From: Corynebacterium senegalense
GTDB lineage: Bacteria > Actinomycetota > Actinomycetes > Mycobacteriales > Mycobacteriaceae
Direction of reading: 5' to 3'
Length of the DNA: 64,000 nucleotides
Assembly (NCBI RefSeq): GCF_900411315.1
Contig: NZ_LS990887.1
Coordinates: forward strand, 1,960,268-2,024,267
Numbering within the stretch: the stretch's first letter is position 1; every line of letters starts with the position of its first letter. Positions 54,605-63,570 of this stretch are shown piece by piece. Below the pieces are notes generated by a model that saw only the letters and a program-made list of their open reading frames with translations, ran no database searches and was not told the origin of the DNA. The position numbers and the translations under genes were made by a program.

Positions 54605-55015
54605 ACGGGGCACCTCGCAGAAGGACTCGTAGTGGTCGCCGGTGTAGTACCACTCGTCAACCACGCCGTCGGCGCCGCCGCCGGTGACGATGCGCCGTTC
54701 CCCGCGGTGTCCCAGCCCGGGCGTGTCCACGGTGTATTCGCGGTAGTAGCCCAGCTTCTCGTCGGGCAGTTCGCCCTGGTAGTTGCCGAAGCGGGAGTCG
54801 TCCTCGGGGTAGCGGTAGGGCCCGCCCTGCTCGACGGAGTCGATGGTGTCCCACGCCTCGGCGGGGAGGGAAGCGCAGGCGGGGACCTCCCCGGGGGCGT
54901 CTCCGGGGAGGTCCCCAGGGGCGTCGATAAGCGAGCTGCCGCCGAAGGCTGCGAGGGCGAGAACGGCGACCCCGGCGAGGATCCCTGGGAGGCCTTTGGG
55001 CGTGCGTTGTGCCAT
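54602..55015 (-). CDS. Secreted guanyl-specific ribonuclease (RNase Sa/T1 family)
   Basis: 137 residues. N-terminal membrane/signal segment GILAGVAVLALAAFGG, an acidic Pro-rich linker, then a mature domain of about 92 residues matching the RNase Sa family. ASLPAEAWDTIDSVEQGGPY aligns with the start, and YYREYTVDTPG, ERRIVTG and YYTGDHYESF carry the catalytic Glu93, Arg107/108 and His128. Cys47 and Cys133 probably form the family disulphide. It should cut RNA after G outside the cell. ATG 55015 has GACAAT seven bases upstream; ATG 55024 is also possible. No barstar-type inhibitor gene adjoins it. Confidence 0.88.
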   Translation of the reverse strand: MAQRTPKGLPGILAGVAVLALAAFGGSSLIDAPGDLPGDAPGEVPACASLPAEAWDTIDSVEQGGPYRYPEDDSRFGNYQGELPDEKLGYYREYTVDTPGLGHRGERRIVTGGGADGVVDEWYYTGDHYESFCEVPR

Positions 55016-55070
55016 AGCCAGCATTGTCCCACGCGGGCGGACGAGTTGACCGGACGGCTACGATGTAGCC

Positions 55071-56960
55071 ATGGCTAGGGGCAGAATTCCGGATAGCGAC
55101 ATCCAGGCTATCCGCGAGCGCGCGCCGATCGACGAGATCGTCGGCGAGTACGTGCAGCTCAAGCCCGCCGGCCACGACTCGCTCAAGGGCCTGAGCCCTT
55201 TCAAGGACGAGAAGACGCCGTCGTTCCACGTGCGCCCCGCGCGCGGCTACTACCACTGCTTCTCCACGGGCAAGGGCGGCGACGTGTTCTCCTTCCTCAT
55301 GGAGATGGAGCAGCTGTCCTTCCCGGAGGCCGTCGAGGCGGTGGCCGAGCACATTGGCTACCACATCAACTACCAGGGCGGATCCACGGGCGCGCGCGAC
55401 GTCAAGCCCGGCACCCGTGCCCGCCTGCTCGCGGCGAACAAGGCGGCGCACGAGTTCTACCGGGAGCAGCTGGAGACCCCGGCGGCGGAGAAGGCGCGCG
55501 ACTTCCTCCTCAACAGGGGCTTCGACCAGGACACCATCTACCACTTCGAGTGCGGCTACGCCCCCGACGGCTGGGACACCCTGACGAAGCACCTGCTGCG
55601 CAAGGGCTTCGACGCGCAGGAGCTCCAGGACGCGGGGCTGACCAGCATGGGGCGTCGCGGGCCGATCGACAAGTTCCGCCGCCGCCTGCTGTGGCCCATC
55701 AAGGACGTCGCGGGCAACGTCATCGGTTTCGGCGCGCGCAAGCTCTACGATGACGACCCCATGGGCAAGTACATGAACACCCAGGACACGATGCTCTACC
55801 ACAAGAGCAAAGTCCTGTTCGGCCTGGATTTGGCGAAGAAGCACGTCGCGGAGGGCCACCAGACGGTCATCGTCGAGGGCTACACCGACGTCATGGCCAT
55901 GCACGCCGCGGGTGTGAAGACGGCCGTCGCCGCGTGCGGCACCGCCTTCGGCGCCGACCACATGAGCATCATCCGCCGCCTCATGCTCGACGACAACTAC
56001 TTCCGCGGCGAGCTCATCTACACCTTCGACGGCGACGAGGCCGGCCAGAAGGCCGCGATGCGCGCCTTCGAGGGCGACCAGGCGTTCACCGGCCAGTCCT
56101 TCGTGGCGGTCGCGCCCGAGGGCATGGACCCCTGCGACCTGCGCCTGGCCAAGGGCGACACCGCGGTGCGCGACCTCGTGGCCAGCCGCAAGCCCATGTT
56201 CGAGTTCGTCATCGAATCGCTGCTCAAGGACTACAAGCTCGACACCGCGGAGGGACGCCTGCAAGCTTTACGACGCACCGTCCCCGTCGTCGCAGGAATC
56301 TCCGACAAAGTTCTCCAGGCGGAGTACGCCCGGCGCCTCGCTGGGTGGGTGGGCTGGCCCAACCCCGACGAGGTCCTCGAGCAGGTGCGCGCCGAGGCCA
56401 AGCGCCCCCGCACGCCCGAGCGCAAGGTCCGCCGCGCCGCGCAGGCGGAGCCCGTCAACGCCAACGCCCCGGTCTTCGAGGCGCCCCACCCGCGCGACCC
56501 CGTCCTGTGGCCGCAGCGCGAGGCCCTCAAGATCGCTCTGCAGTACCCCGAGGTGGCCGGCAACTACTTCGACGGCATCAACCCGGACGCCTTCACCAAC
56601 CCGGCGTACCGCCAGGTCCGCGACGCGATCACCACGGCCGGCGGGGTCGCCCACGCCAACGGCGGGGCGTCGTGGCTGGCGTCGGTGACCGACGCGGTCG
56701 CCGGCCAGGCTGCGCGCAACTTCGTCTCCGAGCTCGCCGTGGAGGACATCCACGCGGATGACATCGAGTCGTACGCCGACGCCGTGCTGTCCCGGCTCCA
56801 GGAGGCGCGCGTCGGCGACCAGATCGCCCAGATCAAGGCGCAGCTGCAGCGCATGCGGCCGTCGCAGGACGAGGACGCCTACAACGCGCTCTTCTTCGAC
56901 CTCGTCGCCCTCGAGCAGGCGCGCCGGGAGCTCAACGAGCGCATCTTCCGCGGGGCGTAG
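55071..56960 (+). CDS. dnaG: DNA primase
   Basis: 629 residues. It synthesises RNA primers at the fork. The N-terminal zinc-finger domain is degenerate: positions equivalent to the ligands Cys40, His43, Cys61 and Cys64 of E. coli are Ser42, Lys45, Cys63 and Thr66 here (LSPFKDEKTPSF and YYHCFSTG). The catalytic core is intact, with ATNEP-like KxD segments and TOPRIM motifs VIVEGYTDVMAM and TFDGDEAGQ. The C-terminal helicase-binding domain ends ARRELNERIFRGA. TACGAT (55059-55064) lies six bases before the ATG (leaderless). Confidence 0.95.
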   Translation: MARGRIPDSDIQAIRERAPIDEIVGEYVQLKPAGHDSLKGLSPFKDEKTPSFHVRPARGYYHCFSTGKGGDVFSFLMEMEQLSFPEAVEAVAEHIGYHINYQGGSTGARDVKPGTRARLLAANKAAHEFYREQLETPAAEKARDFLLNRGFDQDTIYHFECGYAPDGWDTLTKHLLRKGFDAQELQDAGLTSMGRRGPIDKFRRRLLWPIKDVAGNVIGFGARKLYDDDPMGKYMNTQDTMLYHKSKVLFGLDLAKKHVAEGHQTVIVEGYTDVMAMHAAGVKTAVAACGTAFGADHMSIIRRLMLDDNYFRGELIYTFDGDEAGQKAAMRAFEGDQAFTGQSFVAVAPEGMDPCDLRLAKGDTAVRDLVASRKPMFEFVIESLLKDYKLDTAEGRLQALRRTVPVVAGISDKVLQAEYARRLAGWVGWPNPDEVLEQVRAEAKRPRTPERKVRRAAQAEPVNANAPVFEAPHPRDPVLWPQREALKIALQYPEVAGNYFDGINPDAFTNPAYRQVRDAITTAGGVAHANGGASWLASVTDAVAGQAARNFVSELAVEDIHADDIESYADAVLSRLQEARVGDQIAQIKAQLQRMRPSQDEDAYNALFFDLVALEQARRELNERIFRGA

Positions 56961-57048
56961 CGCTTTCGAGCGCCCCGGAGAAGACCTCAACGCGAAACAG
57001 CGCACGTAAACCAGCGCAAAACACTCTGAGGTCTTCAAGAAGCAGCTC

Positions 57049-57690
57049 CTACGAGCGCGCAGCGAACTCGCGCGCGGCCCACTCGACGGCGTCGAGGGGC
57101 AGGTCCTTGTTGTACTCGTCGCGGGCGTCGCGCAGGCGCTCCAGGTACGTGCTGTACTCCTGCGCGGACCAGTCGGAATCGCTCGAAAGCCCGGCGACGG
57201 CGGCGCGCTTGGAGCAGATGATGACGGGTTTGTCGTCCTCGGCGCTCTGGGGCCCGGCGAGGAAGTAGGCGAGCTGGGAGGCGAACTTGGCGGGCAGTCC
57301 GGTCGCGGTCAGCGCGGCGTACTGCTCCGCGGGTGTCTTGCCGTCGAGGGAGCGGATGGCCTGGATGAGGTTGTTGGCCTTGCCCTTGTTGCGCAGGAAC
57401 TGCTGGAGGGTGAGCACTTGGTTGGTCTGGCCCGCGCCGTAGGCGAAGGCGGCGCCGAGGAAGTCGATGATCTGGTCGCGGTCGTTGCCGGAGCGGGCGA
57501 CGTCCTCGGCGAAGAGGAAGACCTCGGCGCGGGTGAGGGAGGCGGAGGCGTCGTCGCGGAAGGGCGGGACGCGGCGCAGGTGGTGGGGCCAGCCGGTCTT
57601 CCAGCGGCGGGGGGAGAACGTGGAGGAGTCGTTCATCGCGTCCTCGGCGGTGGGCGCGAGGGTGGTCAGGGCGTCCATGATCTGGTTCAT
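57049..57690 (-). CDS. Possible OGG-fold/HhH DNA glycosylase-like protein
   Basis: 213 residues. FLFAEDVARSGNDRDQIIDFLGAAFAYGAG, a helical middle, and GLPAKFASQLAYFLAGPQSAEDDKPVIICSKRAAVAGL resemble proteins annotated as 8-oxoguanine glycosylase-fold, in which a HhH-like helix pair precedes a conserved charged motif. I am not certain of the catalytic residues. The start is ATG 57690 with CACAAT (minus, 57703-57698) seven bases before it; ATG 57699 overlaps that box. It is divergent from mazG, which also deals with damaged nucleotides, supporting a repair role (inference). Confidence 0.65.
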   Translation of the reverse strand: MNQIMDALTTLAPTAEDAMNDSSTFSPRRWKTGWPHHLRRVPPFRDDASASLTRAEVFLFAEDVARSGNDRDQIIDFLGAAFAYGAGQTNQVLTLQQFLRNKGKANNLIQAIRSLDGKTPAEQYAALTATGLPAKFASQLAYFLAGPQSAEDDKPVIICSKRAAVAGLSSDSDWSAQEYSTYLERLRDARDEYNKDLPLDAVEWAAREFAARS

Positions 57691-57727
57691 GTGATCCATT
57701 GTGGCAGACCCAATAGGATGGGCGGTT

Positions 57728-58324
57728 ATGACCATCCTCGTGCTCGACCCCCGCTGGCCCGACATGATCCCGCTGGGGGTCGCGTCCCGTATCACTGGGC
57801 CGGTGGAGTACACCTCGGAGGTGCCGGTGTCGGTGAGGTGGGCGCTCGCGGATGTTCCGGCGGGCGAGGCAGGGGGGTGGCTGGTGACGACGGATGCGTG
57901 TGATCCGGGCGTCGTGAAGCGTGCGGAGAGTGAGGAGCTGATCGCGGTGCCGAGCCTCGCGGATCCGGTGCTGGAGGCGGTGGAGACGATGCGCCGCGCC
58001 CGCGAGCGCGGGGAGTGGGAGCGCGCGATGACGCACGAGTCGCTTCTGCCGTACCTCGAGGAGGAGTCGCGCGAGTTCGCGGAGGCGGTGCGCGGCGGCG
58101 GGGACGCAGAGCTCAAGAAAGAACTTAGCGACGTCTTACTGCAGGTGCTTTTCCACGCCGAGCTCGCCCGGGAGCGCGGCGCCTTCGACTTCGCGGACGT
58201 GGCGGGGGCGTTTGTGGAGAAGATGAAGTCCCGCGCCCCGTACCTGTTCGACGGGAGCGCGGGACTGGTTGCCGTGGAGGAGCAGGAGCGCCTCTGGGCG
58301 GAGGGCAAGAGCCGCGAGGCTTAG
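57728..58324 (+). CDS. mazG: MazG-family nucleoside triphosphate pyrophosphohydrolase
   Basis: 198 residues. It hydrolyses NTPs/dNTPs, including oxidised ones, to monophosphates. The C-terminal MazG domain includes THESLLPYLEEESREFAEAV (EExxE) and ELSDVLLQVLFHAELA (ExxD). The N-terminal ~85 residues (LVLDPRWPDMIPLGVASRI) are a typical extension of the actinobacterial form. A TAGGAT box at 57714-57719 lies eight bases before ATG 57728 (leaderless). Its stop shares TTAG with the next gene on the opposite strand. Confidence 0.9.
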   Translation: MTILVLDPRWPDMIPLGVASRITGPVEYTSEVPVSVRWALADVPAGEAGGWLVTTDACDPGVVKRAESEELIAVPSLADPVLEAVETMRRARERGEWERAMTHESLLPYLEEESREFAEAVRGGGDAELKKELSDVLLQVLFHAELARERGAFDFADVAGAFVEKMKSRAPYLFDGSAGLVAVEEQERLWAEGKSREA

Positions 58325-58731
58325 CGGATCGCGGGCACCAGGTCGCGGACCTGGGGCAGGCCGGCCTGGGAGGACAGCTGCGAGCTCATCTTCAGGGCCT
58401 GGTCGATCGGGGTCTCCGGGTCAGCCTTGACAACGCCGCACTCGAGGGCGCGGTCGCCGACGGCGCTGACGGTGCCGGAGGCGACGAGGCGGCGGCTGGC
58501 GTCGTCGCCGACGGCCTTGTTCAGGGAGGCGACGAGCTGGCTGCGGGTGGTGTCGGCGCTGACGAAGCCGGTGGTGCGCAGTGCTGTGCCGAGCGCGTTG
58601 CAGTCGGCGGCGGCGACGTTGCCGTTGACGACCTTGAGCAGCTCGAGGTAGTTGGTCTGGGCCCGGGCCGGGGTGGCGAGGGCGGCCGCGGCGAGGAAGC
58701 CTGCGGTGAGGGTGGTGGCGATGCGGCGCAT
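58321..58731 (-). CDS. Secreted protein of about 110 residues (mature), unknown
   Basis: 136 residues with a Sec signal peptide (MRRIATTLTAGFLAAAALATPARA, cleavage after ARA near 24). The mature part is helical with two cysteines (ADCNALG and LECGVV), probably a disulphide. AAAGGA lies nine bases before the ATG, and TAAGGT (minus, 58778-58773) is a candidate -10. Similar small secreted helical proteins with a Cys pair are common in corynebacteria. No enzymatic motif. Confidence 0.8.
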   Translation of the reverse strand: MRRIATTLTAGFLAAAALATPARAQTNYLELLKVVNGNVAAADCNALGTALRTTGFVSADTTRSQLVASLNKAVGDDASRRLVASGTVSAVGDRALECGVVKADPETPIDQALKMSSQLSSQAGLPQVRDLVPAIR

Positions 58732-58856
58732 GTGATGGGTCCTTTGTCGAGGGAAACGGTTACCGGGCCCGTACCTTACCGCAAAATTTGTTACGCATGG
58801 GACTGGAGTGACATTTGGGACGCGATGCGGGGCCGCCCCCGTGTTGGTCTCCGGCC

Positions 58857-59084
58857 ATGACCACCACCCTCCTCCTCTGCGTGGTGCTGTTGGCCATCGT
58901 CTTCGCCGGCACGAATTACGCCCGGAAGCAGCCCGCCACGCAGATCGTGCTGGAAGACGCCGAGAAGCAGGACATCCGCCGCATCAGGGAAGACAAGGGC
59001 GCGGTTCACGCCATCCGCAACCTGCGCAAGAACCACCCCGGCCTCGGGCTGGCGGAGGCGAAGAAGATCGTCGACGAGTTCTAG
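58857..59084 (+). CDS. Membrane-anchored mini-protein with a ribosomal L7/L12-like C-terminal segment
   Basis: 75 residues. An N-terminal membrane helix (TTTLLLCVVLLAIVFAGTNYA) and a charged C-terminal part, KGAVHAIRNLRKNHPGLGLAEAKKIVDEF, that reads like the helix-turn-helix of the L7/L12 C-terminal domain (usual pattern VIKxVRxxTGLGLKEAKxLVD). No clear ribosome-binding site or -10. The ATG at 58857 is chosen as the first with a hydrophobic helix directly behind it. Function unknown. Confidence 0.7.
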   Translation: MTTTLLLCVVLLAIVFAGTNYARKQPATQIVLEDAEKQDIRRIREDKGAVHAIRNLRKNHPGLGLAEAKKIVDEF

Positions 59085-59124
59085 CGACTTTGGCTCACGC
59101 GCCGGGCCGGTAGGATAGGCCCAC

Positions 59125-59940
59125 ATGACTTCACCCCGGCCCGGACGCAACCCCATCGCCGCCGGCTGCGGCTGCGCCGGTGTCGTCGGCGTGGTGACGG
59201 CCATCGTTTTGATCATCGCGATCACCGGCTGGCTGTTCTCCCTGTTCGAAAACCCCGTGCCCGGCGCCAACCGCCAGCCGATCCCCTCGGACATCCCGCC
59301 CGCGGCCGCGGAGGCACCGCCGCTTATCGACGTCCACGGGCCCGGCCGCACCTCCGACCAGCTCGCCCAGTGGGCGGCGCCCATCGCGGAGGCGACCGGG
59401 GTGGACCCCCAGGCGATCCGCGCCTACGGCAACGCCTCCCTCATCGCGGCCGACTCCTGGCCCGCGTGCCACCTGAGCTGGAACACCCTGGCAGGCATCG
59501 GCTGGGTGGAGACCCGCCACGGCACCTACACCGGCCGCACCTTCGACTCGGCCCGGCTGGACGAGGGCGGCTTTGCCAACCCGCCGATCGTCGGCCCGGC
59601 CCTGGACGGCACGAGCGGCTTCGCGCACATCCCGGACAGCGACGGCGGCACCCTCGACGGTGACACGGAGTTCGACCGCGCGGTGGGCCCGATGCAGTTC
59701 ATCCCGGGGTCCTGGCGCATCCACGGCCGCGACGCCGACGGCGACGGCGCGGCGAACCCGCAGCAGATCGACGACGCCGCCCTCGGCGCGGCCACCCTGC
59801 TGTGCGAGGACGGGCGCGACCTGGCCACCCCGGAGGGCTGGCGCGAGGCGGTGCTGGCCTACAACAACTCCAACGACTACGTGGTGAAGGTCCGCAACGC
59901 CGCGGCGAACTACGCGCTGAACCAGTCGGCGCAGAGGTAG
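59125..59940 (+). CDS. Membrane-anchored lytic transglycosylase (MltB/SLT-like)
   Basis: 271 residues. One N-terminal membrane helix (GVVGVVTAIVLIIAITGWLF) and a periplasmic or wall-facing catalytic domain. CHLSWNTLAGIGWVETRHGTY holds the catalytic Glu, and AVGPMQFIPGSW is followed by DGDGAANPQQIDDAALGAATLLC and VLAYNNSNDYV, all typical of goose-lysozyme-like transglycosylases of actinobacteria. It cleaves peptidoglycan glycan strands. TAGGAT (59111-59116) lies eight bases before the ATG (leaderless). Confidence 0.9.
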   Translation: MTSPRPGRNPIAAGCGCAGVVGVVTAIVLIIAITGWLFSLFENPVPGANRQPIPSDIPPAAAEAPPLIDVHGPGRTSDQLAQWAAPIAEATGVDPQAIRAYGNASLIAADSWPACHLSWNTLAGIGWVETRHGTYTGRTFDSARLDEGGFANPPIVGPALDGTSGFAHIPDSDGGTLDGDTEFDRAVGPMQFIPGSWRIHGRDADGDGAANPQQIDDAALGAATLLCEDGRDLATPEGWREAVLAYNNSNDYVVKVRNAAANYALNQSAQR

Positions 59941-60008
59941 CGCGACGCGCCGGGGCGCTTTCTGGAAGAATGGGGCGCTGGAAAGACGTTTTCGTTCCAA
60001 GGCTCTAA

Positions 60009-61298
<1,290 letters not shown>

Positions 61299-61314
61299 GC
61301 CCCCTGGGTTTCCG

Positions 61315-61352
61315 CGGCCCGAGCGCCCCTGTCGTGCAGGGGCCTCGGGCCG
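61315..61352 (+). terminator. eno terminator hairpin
   Basis: Nearly perfect 16-17 base-pair stem (CGGCCCGAG.GCCCCTG and its complement) around a five-base loop, beginning about 17 bases after the eno stop. Followed by TTGTC and, further on, a TTTT run. Confidence 0.8.
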
Positions 61353-61435
61353 TTGTCGTGCGCGGGTTTTCTGTGCGCGGGTCCTGGCCTGCGGGGCGCG
61401 GTCGCTGCCTGTCGGCGAAACCGGGACATCGGAAA

Positions 61436-61491
61436 GGGGATATCTCGCCGTCGGCCCTGGGCGCTTCAAACCGGAACGGCGACATATCCCC
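61436..61491. repeat. 16-base inverted repeat between eno and ftsB
   Basis: GGGGATATCTCGCCGT (61436-61451) and its reverse complement with one mismatch (61476-61491), loop 24 bases. A third TATCCCC motif lies at about 61499-61505. Not explained by the eno terminator or by the ftsB -10 at 61559-61564. Confidence 0.6.
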
Positions 61492-61575
61492 CTACAGGTA
61501 TCCCCCAAAGATCCGGCGAGTCCCGGCAGCACCACCCCGCAGCGGCGCCAACACCGGCTAGACTCAACACTCACC

Positions 61576-62106
61576 ATGACCTCACGCGCCACACAACCCC
61601 AGCCCAGCCGCCGGCCGCGTCGCAGAGCGACGGAGGTGCCGGTGGCCTCCCGCGACCGGGCGCGCGCCGAGGCGAAGAAAAAGAAGCGGAAGCTGCCCTT
61701 CCAGGGCGACATCACGGGCCTGGCCATCGTGATCAGCGTGCTGCTGGTTGTGCTGGTGGCGGTGGCGGTTCCGCTGCGCAACTACTACGAGGGCCGCAGC
61801 GAGATCGCGCGGTTGAACGCGTCGATCCAGGAGCTGGAGCAGCGCAAGGCGGACCTGGAGGGGGATATCGCGAAGTACAGGGACGAGGACTACGTCAAGC
61901 AGGAGGCGCGCCGCCGCCTGGGGATGATGGAGCCGGGAGAGACGGCGTGGCGGGTCATTGACCCGCGCATGACGCACAGCGACACCATCACCACCGACGA
62001 GATCCCGGATACCCGCCCTTGGCCGCAGGTGATGGTCGACAGCCTCAGGCAGGTGCCCGGAGAAGAAACGCAGGGGGAAGAGACGAACGGGGACGAAGCG
62101 AATTAG
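61576..62106 (+). CDS. ftsB: Septum formation initiator (FtsB/DivIC family)
   Basis: 176 residues. Cell-division protein of the FtsQLB complex. A basic cytoplasmic N-terminus (~45 residues) precedes the membrane helix GLAIVISVLLVVLVAVAVPL and a coiled coil (EIARLNASIQELEQRKADLEGDIAKYRDEDYVKQEARRRLGMMEPGE), then an acidic tail. ATG 61576 follows TAGACT (61559-61564) by 11 bases, a very short leader. Shares TTAG with the facing formamidase stop. Position right behind eno is standard in actinobacteria. Confidence 0.93.
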   Translation: MTSRATQPQPSRRPRRRATEVPVASRDRARAEAKKKKRKLPFQGDITGLAIVISVLLVVLVAVAVPLRNYYEGRSEIARLNASIQELEQRKADLEGDIAKYRDEDYVKQEARRRLGMMEPGETAWRVIDPRMTHSDTITTDEIPDTRPWPQVMVDSLRQVPGEETQGEETNGDEAN

Positions 62107-63488
62107 TGCTTGTGCCAGTCCCCGAAGGTAGTGGGGCGCAGCTCGGCATCTGAGCCGGCGAGCTTTTTGACCAGGGCGAGGCGCTCCGAGTCGCCGGTGG
62201 GGACGGCGCGGACGATGGAGGCGTCGTCAAGCGAGGATGCGGAGGCGAAGGGTGCCTGAGCTGATTCGATGCGGTGGGGCCCGGAGGTCGAGGGTTTGAT
62301 GTCGAAGTCGAAGATTTCCGTGGGCAGGTAGAGGGTGGCGCAGGCGTTCGGGTAGTCCACCACCGCGGAGTAGTGCGCCTCGATGGGCGCGGCGCCGAGG
62401 AGCAGGAAGGCCTGTTCCTTGGTGTAGCCGAAGGTGGTGAGGTAGTCGATCGCGTGCATCACCGCGTTCTGGTACGCGAGGGTGGCATCGAGGTGGCGCT
62501 GCTCGCCCTCGCGGGTAACGGAGATGCCGGTGAAGGTGAGCCAGTCGCTATACGACGCCCCCTGCGCGCCCGGGACGAAGATGGGCGCGCCGCCGGTCTT
62601 GTAGCTGTTCATACCGTCGGGGATGATGTCCACGGCGAATTCGAGGTAGCCGCCCATCTCGATGGCGCCGCAGAGGGTGATTTCGCCGTCGCCCTGGCTG
62701 AAGTGAAGGTCGCCGAAGGAGAAGTTGGCACCGTCGACGAAGACGGGGAAGAAGATGCGGCTGCCGGCGGTGAGGTTCTTGATGTCCATGTTGCCGCCGT
62801 GCTCGCGCGGGGGAACAGAGACGGCGGCCTCACGCGAAAGGCGCTCGACGTCCTCAGCGGGAACGCCGCCGAGCAGCGCCGACGCCGGCTGCGGCGGCAC
62901 CGCCAGGGGAGGGTAGCGGTGCGGGTCGGTGGCAATGAGCTGGGCCTCGCGCTTGTTCCACCGGGCCAGGACCTCGGCGCTGGGCGCGGTGCCCATCACG
63001 CCGGGGTGGACCATGGAGGCGAAGGAGACGCCGGGGATGTGGCGGGAGGTGGCCCGGCCGTCCTTGAAGTCCCAGATGGCCTTGTAGGCGTCGGGCATGT
63101 ACTCGGCGAGGAAGCCGCCGCCGTGCTTGGCGGCGAAGATGCCGGTGTAGCCCCAGCCTTCGCCGGCGAGCTCGCCGGGGTTGTCGGATTCGCTGAGGGG
63201 GCCGGCGTCGATGATATCCACGACGAGCAGGTCGCCGGGCTTGGCGCCCTCCACGCGGAAGGGGCCGGAGAGCTGGTGCGGCTTTTCGAAGGCAACGTTG
63301 AGGATGTCGTCGGCGGAGTCGTCGTTCTTGACAAAGCCGTCGAACCACTCGCGCGACTCCGCGCGCACGGTTTCGCCGGGTGTGACGTTGATGATCGCGG
63401 GGATTTCTGGGTGCCAGCGGTTGTGGCCCAGGACGTCCTGCTGGTCGAAGGGTCGGGAGGAATCAAGTGTGTATGTGTGGTCTGCCAT
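62103..63488 (-). CDS. Acetamidase/formamidase family protein
   Basis: 461 residues. It hydrolyses formamide or short amides to acid and ammonia. It includes HNRWHPEIPAIINVTPGETVRAESREWFDG, LVVDIIDAGPLSES, the MVHPGVMGTAPS region, HGGNMDIKNLTAGSRIFFPVFVDGANFSFGDLHFSQGDGE and MHAIDYLTTFGYTKEQAFLLLGAAPIEAHYSAVVDYPNACATLYLPTEIF, characteristic of the family. ATG 63488 has TAGCGT seven bases upstream (leaderless). Found here between ftsB and a toxin gene instead of the ftsB-DUF501-ppx order common in corynebacteria, so an insertion or rearrangement is suggested. Confidence 0.92.
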   Translation of the reverse strand: MADHTYTLDSSRPFDQQDVLGHNRWHPEIPAIINVTPGETVRAESREWFDGFVKNDDSADDILNVAFEKPHQLSGPFRVEGAKPGDLLVVDIIDAGPLSESDNPGELAGEGWGYTGIFAAKHGGGFLAEYMPDAYKAIWDFKDGRATSRHIPGVSFASMVHPGVMGTAPSAEVLARWNKREAQLIATDPHRYPPLAVPPQPASALLGGVPAEDVERLSREAAVSVPPREHGGNMDIKNLTAGSRIFFPVFVDGANFSFGDLHFSQGDGEITLCGAIEMGGYLEFAVDIIPDGMNSYKTGGAPIFVPGAQGASYSDWLTFTGISVTREGEQRHLDATLAYQNAVMHAIDYLTTFGYTKEQAFLLLGAAPIEAHYSAVVDYPNACATLYLPTEIFDFDIKPSTSGPHRIESAQAPFASASSLDDASIVRAVPTGDSERLALVKKLAGSDAELRPTTFGDWHKH

Positions 63489-63570
63489 GTACGCCACGCT
63501 ACTCAAGAACGGGGCACACTTGTTCGTTGTGAAAACGATCTCCGTTAGCGATGCGTCTGCGAGGTGCTGT

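Noticed and set aside
55194..55272. Frameshift or sequencing error explaining the DnaG zinc-site changes
   Set aside because: Flanking residues on both sides stay in register with the primase family, so these are substitutions rather than an indel.
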